From positions 2,356,001-2,420,000 of the forward strand of contig JAPWKE010000003.1 in NCBI GenBank assembly GCA_028283655.1: a stretch of 64,000 nucleotides of DNA. Direction: 5' to 3'. The notes under the pieces were generated by a model. It was not told where the DNA came from and ran no database searches. It worked only from the letters and a program-made list of their open reading frames with translations. This document shows positions 50,720-58,849 of the stretch, piece after piece (the first letter of the stretch is position 1; each line of letters begins with the position of its first letter). Both the position numbers and the translations under genes were made by a program. Source of the stretch: Acidobacteriaceae bacterium. GTDB taxonomy: Bacteria; Acidobacteriota; Terriglobia; Terriglobales; Acidobacteriaceae.

Positions 50720-51591
50720 TGGTTGCGGAGAAGAAGCCGCTGGCACCGGGGCTGTATCTGGTCGCAACGCCGATTGGAAACCTTGAAGACATTACGCTGC
50801 GGGCGCTGAGTGTGCTGGCTTCGGCCGACCGCATTGCGTGCGAAGACACGCGGCAGACGTCGAAGCTGCTGTCGCACTTCGGCATCTCGACGCCGACGGT
50901 GAGCTACCACGACTTCAACGAACTTTCGCGGGCGACACAGCTTGTGGAGCAGTTGAAGCAGGGTGCGCGCATCGCGGTGGTGAGCGATGCGGGTACGCCG
51001 GGCATTGCTGATCCCGGAGCGGTGCTAGCTGCGGATGCGATGGCTGCCGGGATTGCAGTGATTCCGATCCCCGGAGCGAATGCGGCGGTGAATGCGCTGA
51101 TTGCCAGCGGGCTTTCGGCCGAGAAGTTTGCGTTCAACGGTTTTTTGCCTTCGAAAGAAGGTGCACGGAAGACGCAGCTTGAGGCGTTACGAGCGGTGCT
51201 GGTAAAGGACGAATCGCCAGCAACGCAGATCTTCTACGAGACGCCGCATCGCATTCTGGAAGCGCTGGCGGATGTGATCGCCGTGTTTGGTGCAGAGCAT
51301 CGTGTGGCGCTGGCCCGCGAGCTGACGAAGCTGCATGAGGAGTTTGTGCGCGGTACGGCAGGAGCGGTGCTGGCGGAGCTGCAGGCAAGGCCTGCGGTGC
51401 GCGGCGAGATGGTGTTGCTGCTCGACGGCAAGGTGGCTGCAGCAGCGCAGACGGCGATGACTCTGGCGGCGGAGGTGGCTGCGCTGGTGGCTGGCGGAGC
51501 GAGCGAGAAGGATGCGCTGAAGCAGGCGGCGAAGGCCCGCGGGCTGGGCAAGAGCGAAGCGTATCGCGAGTGGCAGCGGACGAAGCGTTAA
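50716..51591 (+). CDS. rsmI: 16S rRNA (cytidine1402-2'-O)-methyltransferase
   Basis: A 291-residue tetrapyrrole-methylase-fold enzyme that modifies the decoding centre. Hallmarks: GLYLVATPIGNLEDITLRAL, ADRIACEDTRQTSKLLSHFGI, VVSDAGTPGIADPG, PIPGANAAVNALIASGL and FYETPHRI. Its start overlaps the S2P-like gene by four bases (ATGA). A strong terminator follows. Confidence 0.96.
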   Translation: MMVAEKKPLAPGLYLVATPIGNLEDITLRALSVLASADRIACEDTRQTSKLLSHFGISTPTVSYHDFNELSRATQLVEQLKQGARIAVVSDAGTPGIADPGAVLAADAMAAGIAVIPIPGANAAVNALIASGLSAEKFAFNGFLPSKEGARKTQLEALRAVLVKDESPATQIFYETPHRILEALADVIAVFGAEHRVALARELTKLHEEFVRGTAGAVLAELQARPAVRGEMVLLLDGKVAAAAQTAMTLAAEVAALVAGGASEKDALKQAAKARGLGKSEAYREWQRTKR

Positions 51592-51596
51592 AACGA

Positions 51597-51625
51597 CGAA
51601 CGGCGAGCCCAGGGCTCGCCGTTCG
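51597..51625. terminator. bidirectional terminator between rsmI and a convergent gene
   Basis: CGAACGGCGAGCCC (51597-51610) is the reverse complement of 51612-51625. The hairpin stands six bases behind rsmI, with CTTT on its right and AAAA on its left. Confidence 0.8.
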
Positions 51626-51645
51626 CTTTGGTGCAGAAACAAATT

Positions 51646-52071
51646 TTAGACGTGTTCGCGGCCGCGGAGACGGTCGTACATGTACACGTCGCTGGTGGTT
51701 CCCATCGCTTCGTTGTAGAGCACGAGCGCACCAGCGGCTTCCTTCAGCTCTTCGTTGAAGAGGTGGATGGCTCGGAGCTGATCTGCCGTGGCCGGAATTT
51801 CGAGCTTCGACGTCTTCAGGAACTTCTGGTAGCCGCGATCGAGCAGACTTGCGATCTCGCCGCCGAGCAGCCAGCCGCCCTTGGAGAGTAGGCGGACGGG
51901 TGAGTCCTTCGCCGTGGCGGGAGCGATCTCTGCCGCACAGCCGTATTTCGAGACGCGGCGAGCGCCTGCGGAACGGTTTGCACCTTCTGTCGCGGGTGCG
52001 ACATCAAACTTTTCATTGCCAAGAGCGGCAAGAACTTCGTCGAACGTGGGCTGCTTAATTGCCTTCGCCAT
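51646..52071 (-). CDS. small protein of unknown function
   Basis: A 141-residue protein. The N-terminal half is low in hydrophobic content (MAKAIKQPTFDEVLAALGNEKFDVA); the C-terminal half is helical (SLLDRGYQKFLKTSKLEIPATADQLRAIHLFNEELKEAAGALVLYNEAMG). No signal peptide or catalytic motif. The ATG at 52071 has AAGGAAG nine bases upstream. It converges on rsmI and diverges from cysM. No family recognised. Confidence 0.75.
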   Translation of the reverse strand: MAKAIKQPTFDEVLAALGNEKFDVAPATEGANRSAGARRVSKYGCAAEIAPATAKDSPVRLLSKGGWLLGGEIASLLDRGYQKFLKTSKLEIPATADQLRAIHLFNEELKEAAGALVLYNEAMGTTSDVYMYDRLRGREHV

Positions 52072-52175
52072 CTGCGGAATCTTCCTTATGAACTCTGTGG
52101 GCGCGCGATAAACGCTGCGCACCGATCAGCTACACTCAACTAACTGTCGCACACTTGCGCCGAACGCTTCAAACG

Positions 52176-53174
52176 ATGACTGATTCTGCTTCCAAGCCGC
52201 TTGGCACCGCCCTTCTCGATCGCGTGGGCAACACTCCGCTGATTCGCCTTGACCGCCTGACCGCACACCTGCCCGGAACGCTGATTCTGGGCAAAGCCGA
52301 GTGGGCCAACCCAGGGGGCAGCGTGAAAGATCGCGCCGCTTCTGCGATTGTGGCCGACGCGCAGGCCAAAGGCCTGCTGACGCCGGGAAAGCATCTGCTC
52401 GATGCCACCAGCGGCAACACGGGCATCGCCTACGCGATGCTGGGTGCGGCGCAGGGCTTCCCGGTAACGCTGTGTGTGCCCGCAAACGTGAGCTCCGAAC
52501 GCAAACACATTCTCGCGGCCTATGGCGCGAACATCGTGTGGACCGACCCGGCAGATGGCTCGGATGGGGCGATTCGCATGGCGCGGAAGCTCTTTGCGGA
52601 GCAGCCGGAGAAGTACTTCTACGCCGACCAGTATGGCAATGAGAACAACTGGCGTGCGCATTACAACACCACCGCGAACGAGATCTGGGAGCAGACGGAA
52701 GGGCGCGTGACGCACTTCGTCGCAGGGCTCGGGACGTCGGGCACGTTTGTGGGCACGACGCGCCGCCTGAAAGAGTTGAACCCGGCGATCCAGTGCTACT
52801 CGATGCAGCCGGATTCTCCGTTCAATGGGCTGGAAGGCCTGAAGCACATGGAGACGGCGATCGTTCCGCCGATCTATGACGACAAGCTGGCCGATCGCGA
52901 TATCGCGATGCCGACCGAGCGTGCCTATGCGATGGCCAAGCGACTGGGCCGGACGCAGGGGTTGCTGGTTGGCGTTTCCGCAGCGGCGGCGGTGGCGGTC
53001 TGCGTCGATGTGGCGGAGGAAGAGTCCAAGGCAGGGCGTGAGGCTGTGATCGTGGTGATTCTGCCGGATTCGGCGGACAAGTATCTCAGCGAACGTTTCT
53101 GGTCGGAAGCGGCCGAAGACGAAGCCGCACCCGATATGGTCGACGGCGATCGCTATGTGGGCCAGCGGACCTAG
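52176..53174 (+). CDS. cysM: cysteine synthase of the CysM type
   Basis: A 332-residue PLP enzyme. The PLP lysine is Lys51 in NPGGSVKDRAA; TSGNTGIAYAMLGAAQG binds phosphate or substrate; GLGTSGTFVGTTRRL is the PLP-phosphate loop. Length and Lys position match M. tuberculosis CysM, which adds sulfur from thiocarboxylated CysO to O-phosphoserine. The genes that follow (mec, cysO, moeZ) support this route rather than the sulfide-dependent one. The ATG at 52176 begins MTDSASKP; seven further codons upstream are possible. Only 30 bases separate it from mec. Confidence 0.92.
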   Translation: MTDSASKPLGTALLDRVGNTPLIRLDRLTAHLPGTLILGKAEWANPGGSVKDRAASAIVADAQAKGLLTPGKHLLDATSGNTGIAYAMLGAAQGFPVTLCVPANVSSERKHILAAYGANIVWTDPADGSDGAIRMARKLFAEQPEKYFYADQYGNENNWRAHYNTTANEIWEQTEGRVTHFVAGLGTSGTFVGTTRRLKELNPAIQCYSMQPDSPFNGLEGLKHMETAIVPPIYDDKLADRDIAMPTERAYAMAKRLGRTQGLLVGVSAAAAVAVCVDVAEEESKAGREAVIVVILPDSADKYLSERFWSEAAEDEAAPDMVDGDRYVGQRT

Positions 53175-53204
53175 ATTTTTACTTTACCGATGCAAGGAAT
53201 AGAC

Positions 53205-53639
53205 GTGAGTTTTCTGATCTCTCAAGCTCTCTACAGCGACCTTCGCAAGCATGGCGAAGAGACGTATCCGCACGAATGCTGCGGCATCATCCTCGGCAAG
53301 GGCGATGTGAACGGCACGCATGTTCACAAGCTGATCCGCGCGGGGAATACGCGCGTGGATTCGGCGCATAACCGCTACAACATCGCTCCCGGAGAGCTGA
53401 TGAAGGCGCAGCGGGAGGCGCGGCAGTCGGGGCTGGACATCGTCGGCTTCTACCACTCGCACCCGGACCATCCGGCGCAGTGGTCGCAAACGGATTACGC
53501 CGAAGCGCACTGGTTTGGCTGCGCGTATGTGATTACGGCGGTCGACCACGGACACGCGACCACGACGAACAGCTTCCTGCTGTCGGGGACGTGCGAGGAA
53601 GATAAGCGGTTCGAGAACCAGCCGATTGCGTTTGAGTAG
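53205..53639 (+). CDS. mec: JAMM/Mov34 metallopeptidase, Mec+ type
   Basis: A 144-residue zinc peptidase with an intact JAMM site: Glu24 (PHECCGII), His84 and His86 (YHSHPDHP), then Ser94 and Asp97 (SQTD). Mec+ releases cysteine from CysO-cysteine; relatives (QbsD) also trim carrier tails. The GTG at 53205 was chosen because AAGGA lies six bases upstream; an in-frame ATG at 53190 has no ribosome-binding site. It directly follows cysM and is followed after a hairpin-rich gap by cysO. Confidence 0.92.
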   Translation: MSFLISQALYSDLRKHGEETYPHECCGIILGKGDVNGTHVHKLIRAGNTRVDSAHNRYNIAPGELMKAQREARQSGLDIVGFYHSHPDHPAQWSQTDYAEAHWFGCAYVITAVDHGHATTTNSFLLSGTCEEDKRFENQPIAFE

Positions 53640-53982
53640 GGTTTGAGGCCTTCCGGAGAGATTTTTCACCGGGGAGGTGAAAACTTGAACGCAAAGGACG
53701 CAAAGTTTAAGCGCGATGTACACGAAGGGGCCAGCTGATCAGCTGGCCCCTCTTGCTTTGCCTATTTTCGGGCGTTTGCGGCTGGGGGAAGAAAGTCTGG
53801 AACGCAGAGTGCGCGGAGGACGACGCGTAGAGAACGCAGAGAGAGTTGCGGCTGAGAGGCTTTGCGAGCGACGAGCAGGTCTGTCGCGGCTCTCGGGGTG
53901 AGAAATCATGGATGAGGAGCCGCAGGATGCGGATTGGTTGCATCCGAGACAGAGGCTCGCGCATCTCGTAGAATGGAACGAC
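53640..53982. other. 343-base interval between mec and cysO
   Basis: Contains a perfect eight-bp hairpin TTTTCACC-GGGGA-GGTGAAAA (53663-53683), a terminator (53726-53751), and degenerate GCAGAG/GCGGAGG repeats (53800-53850). A TAGAAT box (53969-53974) ends eight bases before the cysO ATG. No gene seen. The terminator suggests that cysO-moeZ is a separate transcript from cysM-mec. Confidence 0.6.
53726..53751 (+). terminator. terminator after cysM-mec
   Basis: AGGGGCCAGCT (53726-53736), loop GATC, AGCTGGCCCCT (53741-53751), followed by CTTGCTTTG. The whole is a perfect palindrome. Confidence 0.7.
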
Positions 53983-54288
53983 ATGAAGATTCACATCCCC
54001 ACACCGCTACGTGCGTACACCGAGAAGCAGGAAACTGTTTCGGTCGGCGGCACGACCGTGGCCGAAGGGCTTGAGGAGCTGACGAAGGCCTATCCGGCCA
54101 TGCGTGCACACCTCTTCACTCCCGAAGGCAAGCTGCGGAGCTTCGTCAATGTTTATCTTGAAGACGAAGACGTCCGCTATCTCCCGGAGAAGGAAGCAAC
54201 TGCTGTTGCTGCCGAAGCCGAACTCACGATTATCCCCTCCATCGCTGGCGGCTGTTGTAGCCTGCCCGCTGAAGGCTGTTGTCGCTAG
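53983..54288 (+). CDS. cysO: CysO-type sulfur carrier protein with tail after Gly-Gly
   Basis: A 101-residue ubiquitin-like (MoaD/ThiS) protein. The fold is recognisable from VSVGGTTVAEGLEELTKAYPAMRAHLFTPEGKLRSFVNVYLEDEDVRYL to ELTIIPSIAGG. In usual CysO the chain ends with Gly-Gly (89-90 here), whose carboxylate is adenylated and thiolated. Here 11 residues follow: CCSLPAEGCCR, with four cysteines. The carrier should be inactive until the tail is removed, probably by the JAMM enzyme next door. The ATG at 53983 lies eight bases after TAGAAT, suggesting a leaderless mRNA. Confidence 0.87.
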   Translation: MKIHIPTPLRAYTEKQETVSVGGTTVAEGLEELTKAYPAMRAHLFTPEGKLRSFVNVYLEDEDVRYLPEKEATAVAAEAELTIIPSIAGGCCSLPAEGCCR

Positions 54289-54416
54289 CTCCCAGTAGCC
54301 GCGAGAACCCTCAGCAACCCCGCTTCCCTCTGTTCACCATTCATCGCCTGCGCGCACTGAGACAAACGCTTTTACGGCGTTCGGATCAGAGCGAATCGCC
54401 CCACAAAAGGAACGCC

Positions 54417-55646
54417 ATGCCAGCCACGTTTGAAGCACCGACGACCGCCGAGCTGCCGAAGCTCTCTAACGAAGAAATCGCCCGCTACTCGCGGCACCTG
54501 ATCCTGCCGGAAGTGGGCATGGAAGGCCAGCAGAAGCTGAAGGCCGCGAAGGTGCTCTGCGTGGGTACGGGTGGCCTGGGTGCGCCGCTGGCGCTGTACC
54601 TGGCCGCGGCCGGTATCGGCACGATCGGCCTGGTGGACTTTGACGTGGTCGATGAGTCGAACCTGCAGCGCCAGATCATCCACTCGCAGTCGACCGTCGG
54701 CAAGCTGAAGGTCGACTCGGCGGAGATCATGCTGAAGGGGTTGAACAAGAACGTCAACGTCATCAAGCACAATACGATGCTGACCTCGCACAACGCGCTC
54801 GAAATCTTCAAGGATTACGACGTGATCGCGGACGGCACGGACAACTTCCAGACACGGTACCTGGTGAACGATGCCTGCGTACTGACCGGCAAGCCGAACG
54901 CTTATGGCTCGATCTTCCGCTTCGAGGGACAGGCTTCTGTCTTCGCTACGGAAGAAGGCCCGTGCTATCGCTGCCTGTATCCCGAACCGCCGCCTCCGGG
55001 GCTGGTTCCGAGCTGCGCGGAAGGTGGCGTGCTCGGCATCCTGCCGGGTCTTGTCGGCGTCATTCAGGCGACGGAAGTGATCAAGCTGGTGCTCGGCATC
55101 GGCGAGCCGCTGGTTGGCCGTTTGCTGCTGGTGGACGCGCTGAACATGGGCTTCCGGACACTGAAGCTGCGCAAGAACCCCGAGTGCCCGGCCTGCGGCA
55201 CGCGTGAGATCAAGGAACTGATCGACTATGACCAGTTCTGCGGAATCGCACCGCCAACCTCGACCGGACCGCTTGAGGTTTCCTCGCATGGCTCTGTCGA
55301 CCAGGGCGCGAACGTCGTCGACGGCATTCCGCAGGTGACGGTGGAAGAGTACAAGGCGCGTCTGGACAAGGGCGACAAGCCGTTCCTGCTGGATGTGCGT
55401 GAGACGCACGAGTACCAGATCTGCAACCTGGGCGCGCCGCTGATTCCGGTAGGCCAGGTAGGTTCGCGACTGAACGAAATTCCGGTTGGCAAGGATGTAG
55501 AGATTCTCGTCCATTGCAAGTCGGGCGGGCGTTCGCAGAAGGCGGCGCTGGAGCTGAAGGCTGCAGGCTTCACGAACGTGAAGAACCTTGCGGGCGGTAT
55601 TACGGCATGGGCGGATCGCATCGATCCCAGCGTGCCAAAGTACTAA
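54417..55646 (+). CDS. moeZ: adenylyltransferase/sulfurtransferase MoeZ
   Basis: A 409-residue fusion: an E1-like ThiF/MoeB domain (residues about 15-270) and a C-terminal rhodanese domain (about 300-405). The ATP loop is VGTGGLGAP (49-57), with LVDFDVVDESNLQRQ for nucleotide and metal. CYRCLYP and ECPACG give the four zinc cysteines; PSCAEGGVLG carries the conserved Cys. Cys367 in HCKSGGRS is the rhodanese sulfur carrier. It adenylates and thiocarboxylates CysO, and perhaps MoaD. AAAGGA precedes the start. Confidence 0.95.
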   Translation: MPATFEAPTTAELPKLSNEEIARYSRHLILPEVGMEGQQKLKAAKVLCVGTGGLGAPLALYLAAAGIGTIGLVDFDVVDESNLQRQIIHSQSTVGKLKVDSAEIMLKGLNKNVNVIKHNTMLTSHNALEIFKDYDVIADGTDNFQTRYLVNDACVLTGKPNAYGSIFRFEGQASVFATEEGPCYRCLYPEPPPPGLVPSCAEGGVLGILPGLVGVIQATEVIKLVLGIGEPLVGRLLLVDALNMGFRTLKLRKNPECPACGTREIKELIDYDQFCGIAPPTSTGPLEVSSHGSVDQGANVVDGIPQVTVEEYKARLDKGDKPFLLDVRETHEYQICNLGAPLIPVGQVGSRLNEIPVGKDVEILVHCKSGGRSQKAALELKAAGFTNVKNLAGGITAWADRIDPSVPKY

Positions 55647-55659
55647 GTTGTTTTGCAGT

Positions 55660-55692
55660 AAAAGCGGCAGCCGGAAACGGCTGCCGCTTTTT
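55660..55692. terminator. terminator of moeZ, also facing the phosphodiesterase gene
   Basis: A perfect 14-bp stem (55660-55673 with 55678-55691) with a GAAA loop followed by a T-run; the left side has AAAA. Confidence 0.93.
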
Positions 55693-55718
55693 TGTGTCTG
55701 CGCCTTTCGGAGATTCGG

Positions 55719-56972
55719 TCAGTGCTTCAAGGCGGGTTTCAGCGGCTTGAGACTGCCGTCGGTCTTGCCGGGCTTCAGGTTGAGTATCTTTGCGACGAAG
55801 TCGTAGACGTCGACGTTATCGAAGCTCGGCAGCTTGATGCCGGGCTGTACGTCGGGGCCTTCGGCGTAGAAGATCGCCTTCATCTCAGGCGTCGCGTGCG
55901 CGTTGAAGCCGTGGCTGCCGATGTACCCGTGGCCGTGGTTGGAGGGATGCCACGAGACGCTGTACGGAGCGTTGGGGATGACGACAGGGTCACCTTCGCG
56001 CGGGTTGGTGCGGAAGTGCAGCTCCTTCGGCGTGTTTTTGCGGCGATAGACGCGGAAGCGAGGGTCGTTCTTCGCCGCGAGCTGCTTGTAGATGCGCTGC
56101 GTCTCGGCCTCGGACGAAGGGTAGATGTAGGGGCCGGAGGTGCGGACGTTCTTGATGTCGACGAGGGTATCGAGCACGACGGGCGTGGGGTCGAGCTTGA
56201 TCATGCCGTGGTCGGCGGTGACGATGAGATCGACGGGGAGGCCGGTGGCTTTGAGCTTTTCGCGGAGCTCGCCGATGAGTTCGTCGACGTGATGGACGGC
56301 CTCTTTGGCTTCGGGAGAGTCCGGGCCGAAGTGGTGCCCGGCGTCGTCGGTGTTGGAGTAGTAGAGCGTGAGGAAGTGCGGGCGCTCGGCCTCGGGGAGT
56401 TGCAGCCACTGGATGATCTGCGCGACGCGTTTGTAGTCGTCCAGCTTGCCGTCGAAGTGCAGGTAGAAGGACGGGCGCTTTCCGCCGATCTCAGCCTCAG
56501 AGCCCGGCCAGAAGAAGCAGGCGGAGCGCATTCCCTGCTCTTCTGCGAGCACCCAGAGTGGAGTGCCGCTGTACCAACTGCCGTCGCTGTTGGTTTTGGA
56601 GTCGGCGAAGAGGTAGCGCTGCTTGCGGGTGGGGTCCCAGAACTCCATACCGACGATACCGTGGTGCTCGGGGCGGAGACCGGTGACGAGCGTGTAGTGG
56701 TTCGGGAAGGTCACCGAGGGGTAGGACGGCAACATGCCGTCGGGCGTGCTGGCGCCGTCGGCAGCCATCTCGTCGAGATGCGGCGCGCCGTGCTCGCGGG
56801 CGTAGTCGTAGCGGAAGCCGTCGAGCGAGACCATGACGACGTAGTGCTTTGCCAGTGTCGCGGCGGCGTTTGGTGGGTTTTCCACGTGAACGACCGGCGT
56901 GACGTCCTGCGCAAAAACGGCACTGCTCGCCATCCCGGTGAGCAGTGCGATGGCGAGCAATGAGCGATGCAT
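55719..56972 (-). CDS. secreted alkaline-phosphatase-superfamily phosphodiesterase (NPP-like)
   Basis: A 417-residue protein with a signal peptide (LLTGMASSAVFAQ). It belongs to the type I phosphodiesterase/nucleotide pyrophosphatase family: Asp in MVSLDGFRYD, the nucleophilic Thr in YPSVTFPNHY, NTDDAGHHFGPDSPE with Asp and His, TADHGM with Asp and His, and the last His in GSHGFNAHA. All metal and nucleophile positions look intact, so it should cleave phosphodiester or pyrophosphate bonds outside the cytoplasm. AGGAG lies before the ATG. It starts 21 bases after the hom stop and may share its transcript. Confidence 0.9.
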   Translation of the reverse strand: MHRSLLAIALLTGMASSAVFAQDVTPVVHVENPPNAAATLAKHYVVMVSLDGFRYDYAREHGAPHLDEMAADGASTPDGMLPSYPSVTFPNHYTLVTGLRPEHHGIVGMEFWDPTRKQRYLFADSKTNSDGSWYSGTPLWVLAEEQGMRSACFFWPGSEAEIGGKRPSFYLHFDGKLDDYKRVAQIIQWLQLPEAERPHFLTLYYSNTDDAGHHFGPDSPEAKEAVHHVDELIGELREKLKATGLPVDLIVTADHGMIKLDPTPVVLDTLVDIKNVRTSGPYIYPSSEAETQRIYKQLAAKNDPRFRVYRRKNTPKELHFRTNPREGDPVVIPNAPYSVSWHPSNHGHGYIGSHGFNAHATPEMKAIFYAEGPDVQPGIKLPSFDNVDVYDFVAKILNLKPGKTDGSLKPLKPALKH

Positions 56973-56993
56973 GAAGGCTCCTGAAGAGGGCTG

Positions 56994-58274
56994 TTAGTCG
57001 GTTTGGTGATCGTCGCTGACGAGGAGCTGCATGGCCAGGGGTGGCTCGATGGAGAAGTCAAGTTTCGACATCTCGTCGACAGCGGCTTCGATCTTGGAAC
57101 GCAGGCAGGGCTCCGTGGTGACGACGAACGGAAGGCGGTCGGCGGGGTACCCACGATGCTGCAGCAGCGAATCAATATTGATGCCGTGCGCCGCGAGCAC
57201 GCCGGCGATGGCAGCCACGATGCCGGGCTTGTCGCTGACGATGAAGCGCAGGTAGTATGGCGCGATAACGTCGCCGCTGACGGGGAGCTTCTGCGCCGGG
57301 AAGAGCACCTGACCGGCACCAGCCGAGACGCTGAGCACATCGCTCATGACTGCGACAGCGGTGGGGTGACCGCCTGCTCCGTGGCCGCTGAAGACGACGT
57401 CGCCGCCGAACTGGCCGCTGGTGACGACCATGTTCTGCGTGTCGTGCGACCAGGCGATGGGGAGCTTGGTGGGGATGAGCATGGGGCCGACGCGGGCGTA
57501 GACCTTTTCGCCGTCGCGCTCTGCGCGGGAGACCTGGCGAATAGTGCAGCCGAGCTCCTTGGCGTAGGCGAAGTCGATGGCGGAGACGGTGGAGATGGTC
57601 TGCGCGGGGACGTCGTCCGGGTTGAGCTCGGCGCGGAGAGCGAGGCGCGAGAGCACGCAGAGCTTGGCGCGAGCGTCGAAGCCGTCGACGTCCGCAGAGG
57701 GGTTGGCCTCGGCGTAGCCAAGTTGCTGCGCGGTCTTGAGGACGTCGGCGTACTCGGCTCCGGCTTCCATCGCGCTTAGGATGAAGTTGCAGGTGCCGTT
57801 GAGGATGCCGGAGATGCGTGTGATGCGGTCGCCGCCCAGCCCGGCAACGAGGCCGGGGATGACCGGAACGCCGCCAGCGACGGCTGCGTTGTAACGAAGC
57901 TGCACGTTGCTCTCCGCAGCGAGCGCGATGAGCGTTTCGCCGCGATAGGCGATGAGCTGCTTGTTCGCGGTGACGACGTGCTTGCCTGCGCGAACGGCAG
58001 CGGAAAGCCACTGCTCGATGGGCTCGAGGCCGCCGATGAGTTCAACGACGACGTCGACGTCGTCTGCGGTGATGACTTCGGCAGCGTCAGAGGTCCATTT
58101 TGCGTCAGACGGAACGAACCTGGCGCGCTCGTGCGAACGCTTGCGTTCGACGTCGCGGTTGAAGACGCGCGTGATGCGGATGTCTGCTCCGCTCGCTGCG
58201 AGCACCTCGGCAAACGAGCTGCCGACTGTGCCAAACCCCAACAGACCTACGCGTAGCGATTTCGTTGCGTGCAT
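56994..58274 (-). CDS. hom: homoserine dehydrogenase with ACT domain
   Basis: A 426-residue enzyme for the threonine/methionine branch of aspartate metabolism. NAD(P) loop GLLGFGTVGSSF near residues 10-21; catalytic Lys in VVTANKQLIA; substrate region GILNGTCNFIL and PSADVDGFDARAKL. The C-terminal ACT domain (about 350-420: FIVSDKPGIVAAIAGVLAAHGINIDSL) is the usual threonine-sensing part. The ATG at 58274 has AGGTGGAG upstream; a GTG four codons earlier is less likely. It follows guaD by 22 bases. Confidence 0.95.
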   Translation of the reverse strand: MHATKSLRVGLLGFGTVGSSFAEVLAASGADIRITRVFNRDVERKRSHERARFVPSDAKWTSDAAEVITADDVDVVVELIGGLEPIEQWLSAAVRAGKHVVTANKQLIAYRGETLIALAAESNVQLRYNAAVAGGVPVIPGLVAGLGGDRITRISGILNGTCNFILSAMEAGAEYADVLKTAQQLGYAEANPSADVDGFDARAKLCVLSRLALRAELNPDDVPAQTISTVSAIDFAYAKELGCTIRQVSRAERDGEKVYARVGPMLIPTKLPIAWSHDTQNMVVTSGQFGGDVVFSGHGAGGHPTAVAVMSDVLSVSAGAGQVLFPAQKLPVSGDVIAPYYLRFIVSDKPGIVAAIAGVLAAHGINIDSLLQHRGYPADRLPFVVTTEPCLRSKIEAAVDEMSKLDFSIEPPLAMQLLVSDDHQTD

Positions 58275-58296
58275 TTCGTACTCCACCTTTTAGTAC

Positions 58297-58779
58297 TTAG
58301 TACTCCACCTTGAACGGGCTCTTGTCCCAGGCAGCAAAACTCTCCCAGGCTTCTTCGGGCAAAAGACGATGCATCGGCACTTCGCGCTCTTCGATAGGAA
58401 GGCGAAGCTGCTCGTAGAACGCAGCGTCGTCGAAGCCGATCTTTGCAGCTTCGGCAGCGCCGTTGCCGTAGTAAATTTTGCCGATGCGCGACCAGAGAAT
58501 CGCGGCCAGGCACATGGGGCAAGGCTCGCAGCTGGTGTAGATCTCGCAGCCCTGGAGGTCGAAGGTTGCCAGCAAGGTGCAGGCGTTGCGGATCGCGGTG
58601 ACTTCGGCGTGCGCGGTCGGATCGTTGGAAGAGGTGACGCAGTTTGCGCCGGTGGCCACAACTTCGCCGTTTTTGACGATGACTGCACCGAACGGGCCGC
58701 CACGGCCACTGGTTACGTTTTCTGTGGCCAGATCGATGGCCTGCTGCATGAAACGAGAGTCTGGGTGAGGCTGGCTCAT
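58297..58779 (-). CDS. guaD: guanine deaminase
   Basis: A 160-residue cytidine-deaminase-fold enzyme. Zinc ligands are His57 (AHAEV), Cys87 and Cys90 (PCPMC); Glu59 shuttles the proton. The pattern from HAEVTAIRNAC to the C-terminal SPFKVEY is that of bacterial GuaD rather than tRNA deaminase TadA. It converts guanine to xanthine in the cytoplasm. It is divergent, across 70 bases, from the allantoin/urate cluster, which fits a common purine-breakdown role. The ATG at 58779 is preferred over a TTG three codons upstream. TadA remains a less likely alternative. Confidence 0.87.
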   Translation of the reverse strand: MSQPHPDSRFMQQAIDLATENVTSGRGGPFGAVIVKNGEVVATGANCVTSSNDPTAHAEVTAIRNACTLLATFDLQGCEIYTSCEPCPMCLAAILWSRIGKIYYGNGAAEAAKIGFDDAAFYEQLRLPIEEREVPMHRLLPEEAWESFAAWDKSPFKVEY

Positions 58780-58849
58780 GGCGTGCAATATCCAATCCGG
58801 CCTTCCGGATGTGTCAACGGCGCAGTCTGGAAGGCATAATCAAGACTAA

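Noticed and set aside
55692-56963. 423-codon plus-strand frame opposite the phosphodiesterase
   Set aside because: Antisense of a gene with intact catalytic motifs; valine/aspartate-rich without any domain.
58297-58779. Assignment of the deaminase as TadA (tRNA adenosine deaminase)
   Set aside because: The C-terminal SPFKVEY end, the FDDAAFYEQL segment and the location beside purine-degradation genes fit guanine deaminase better.
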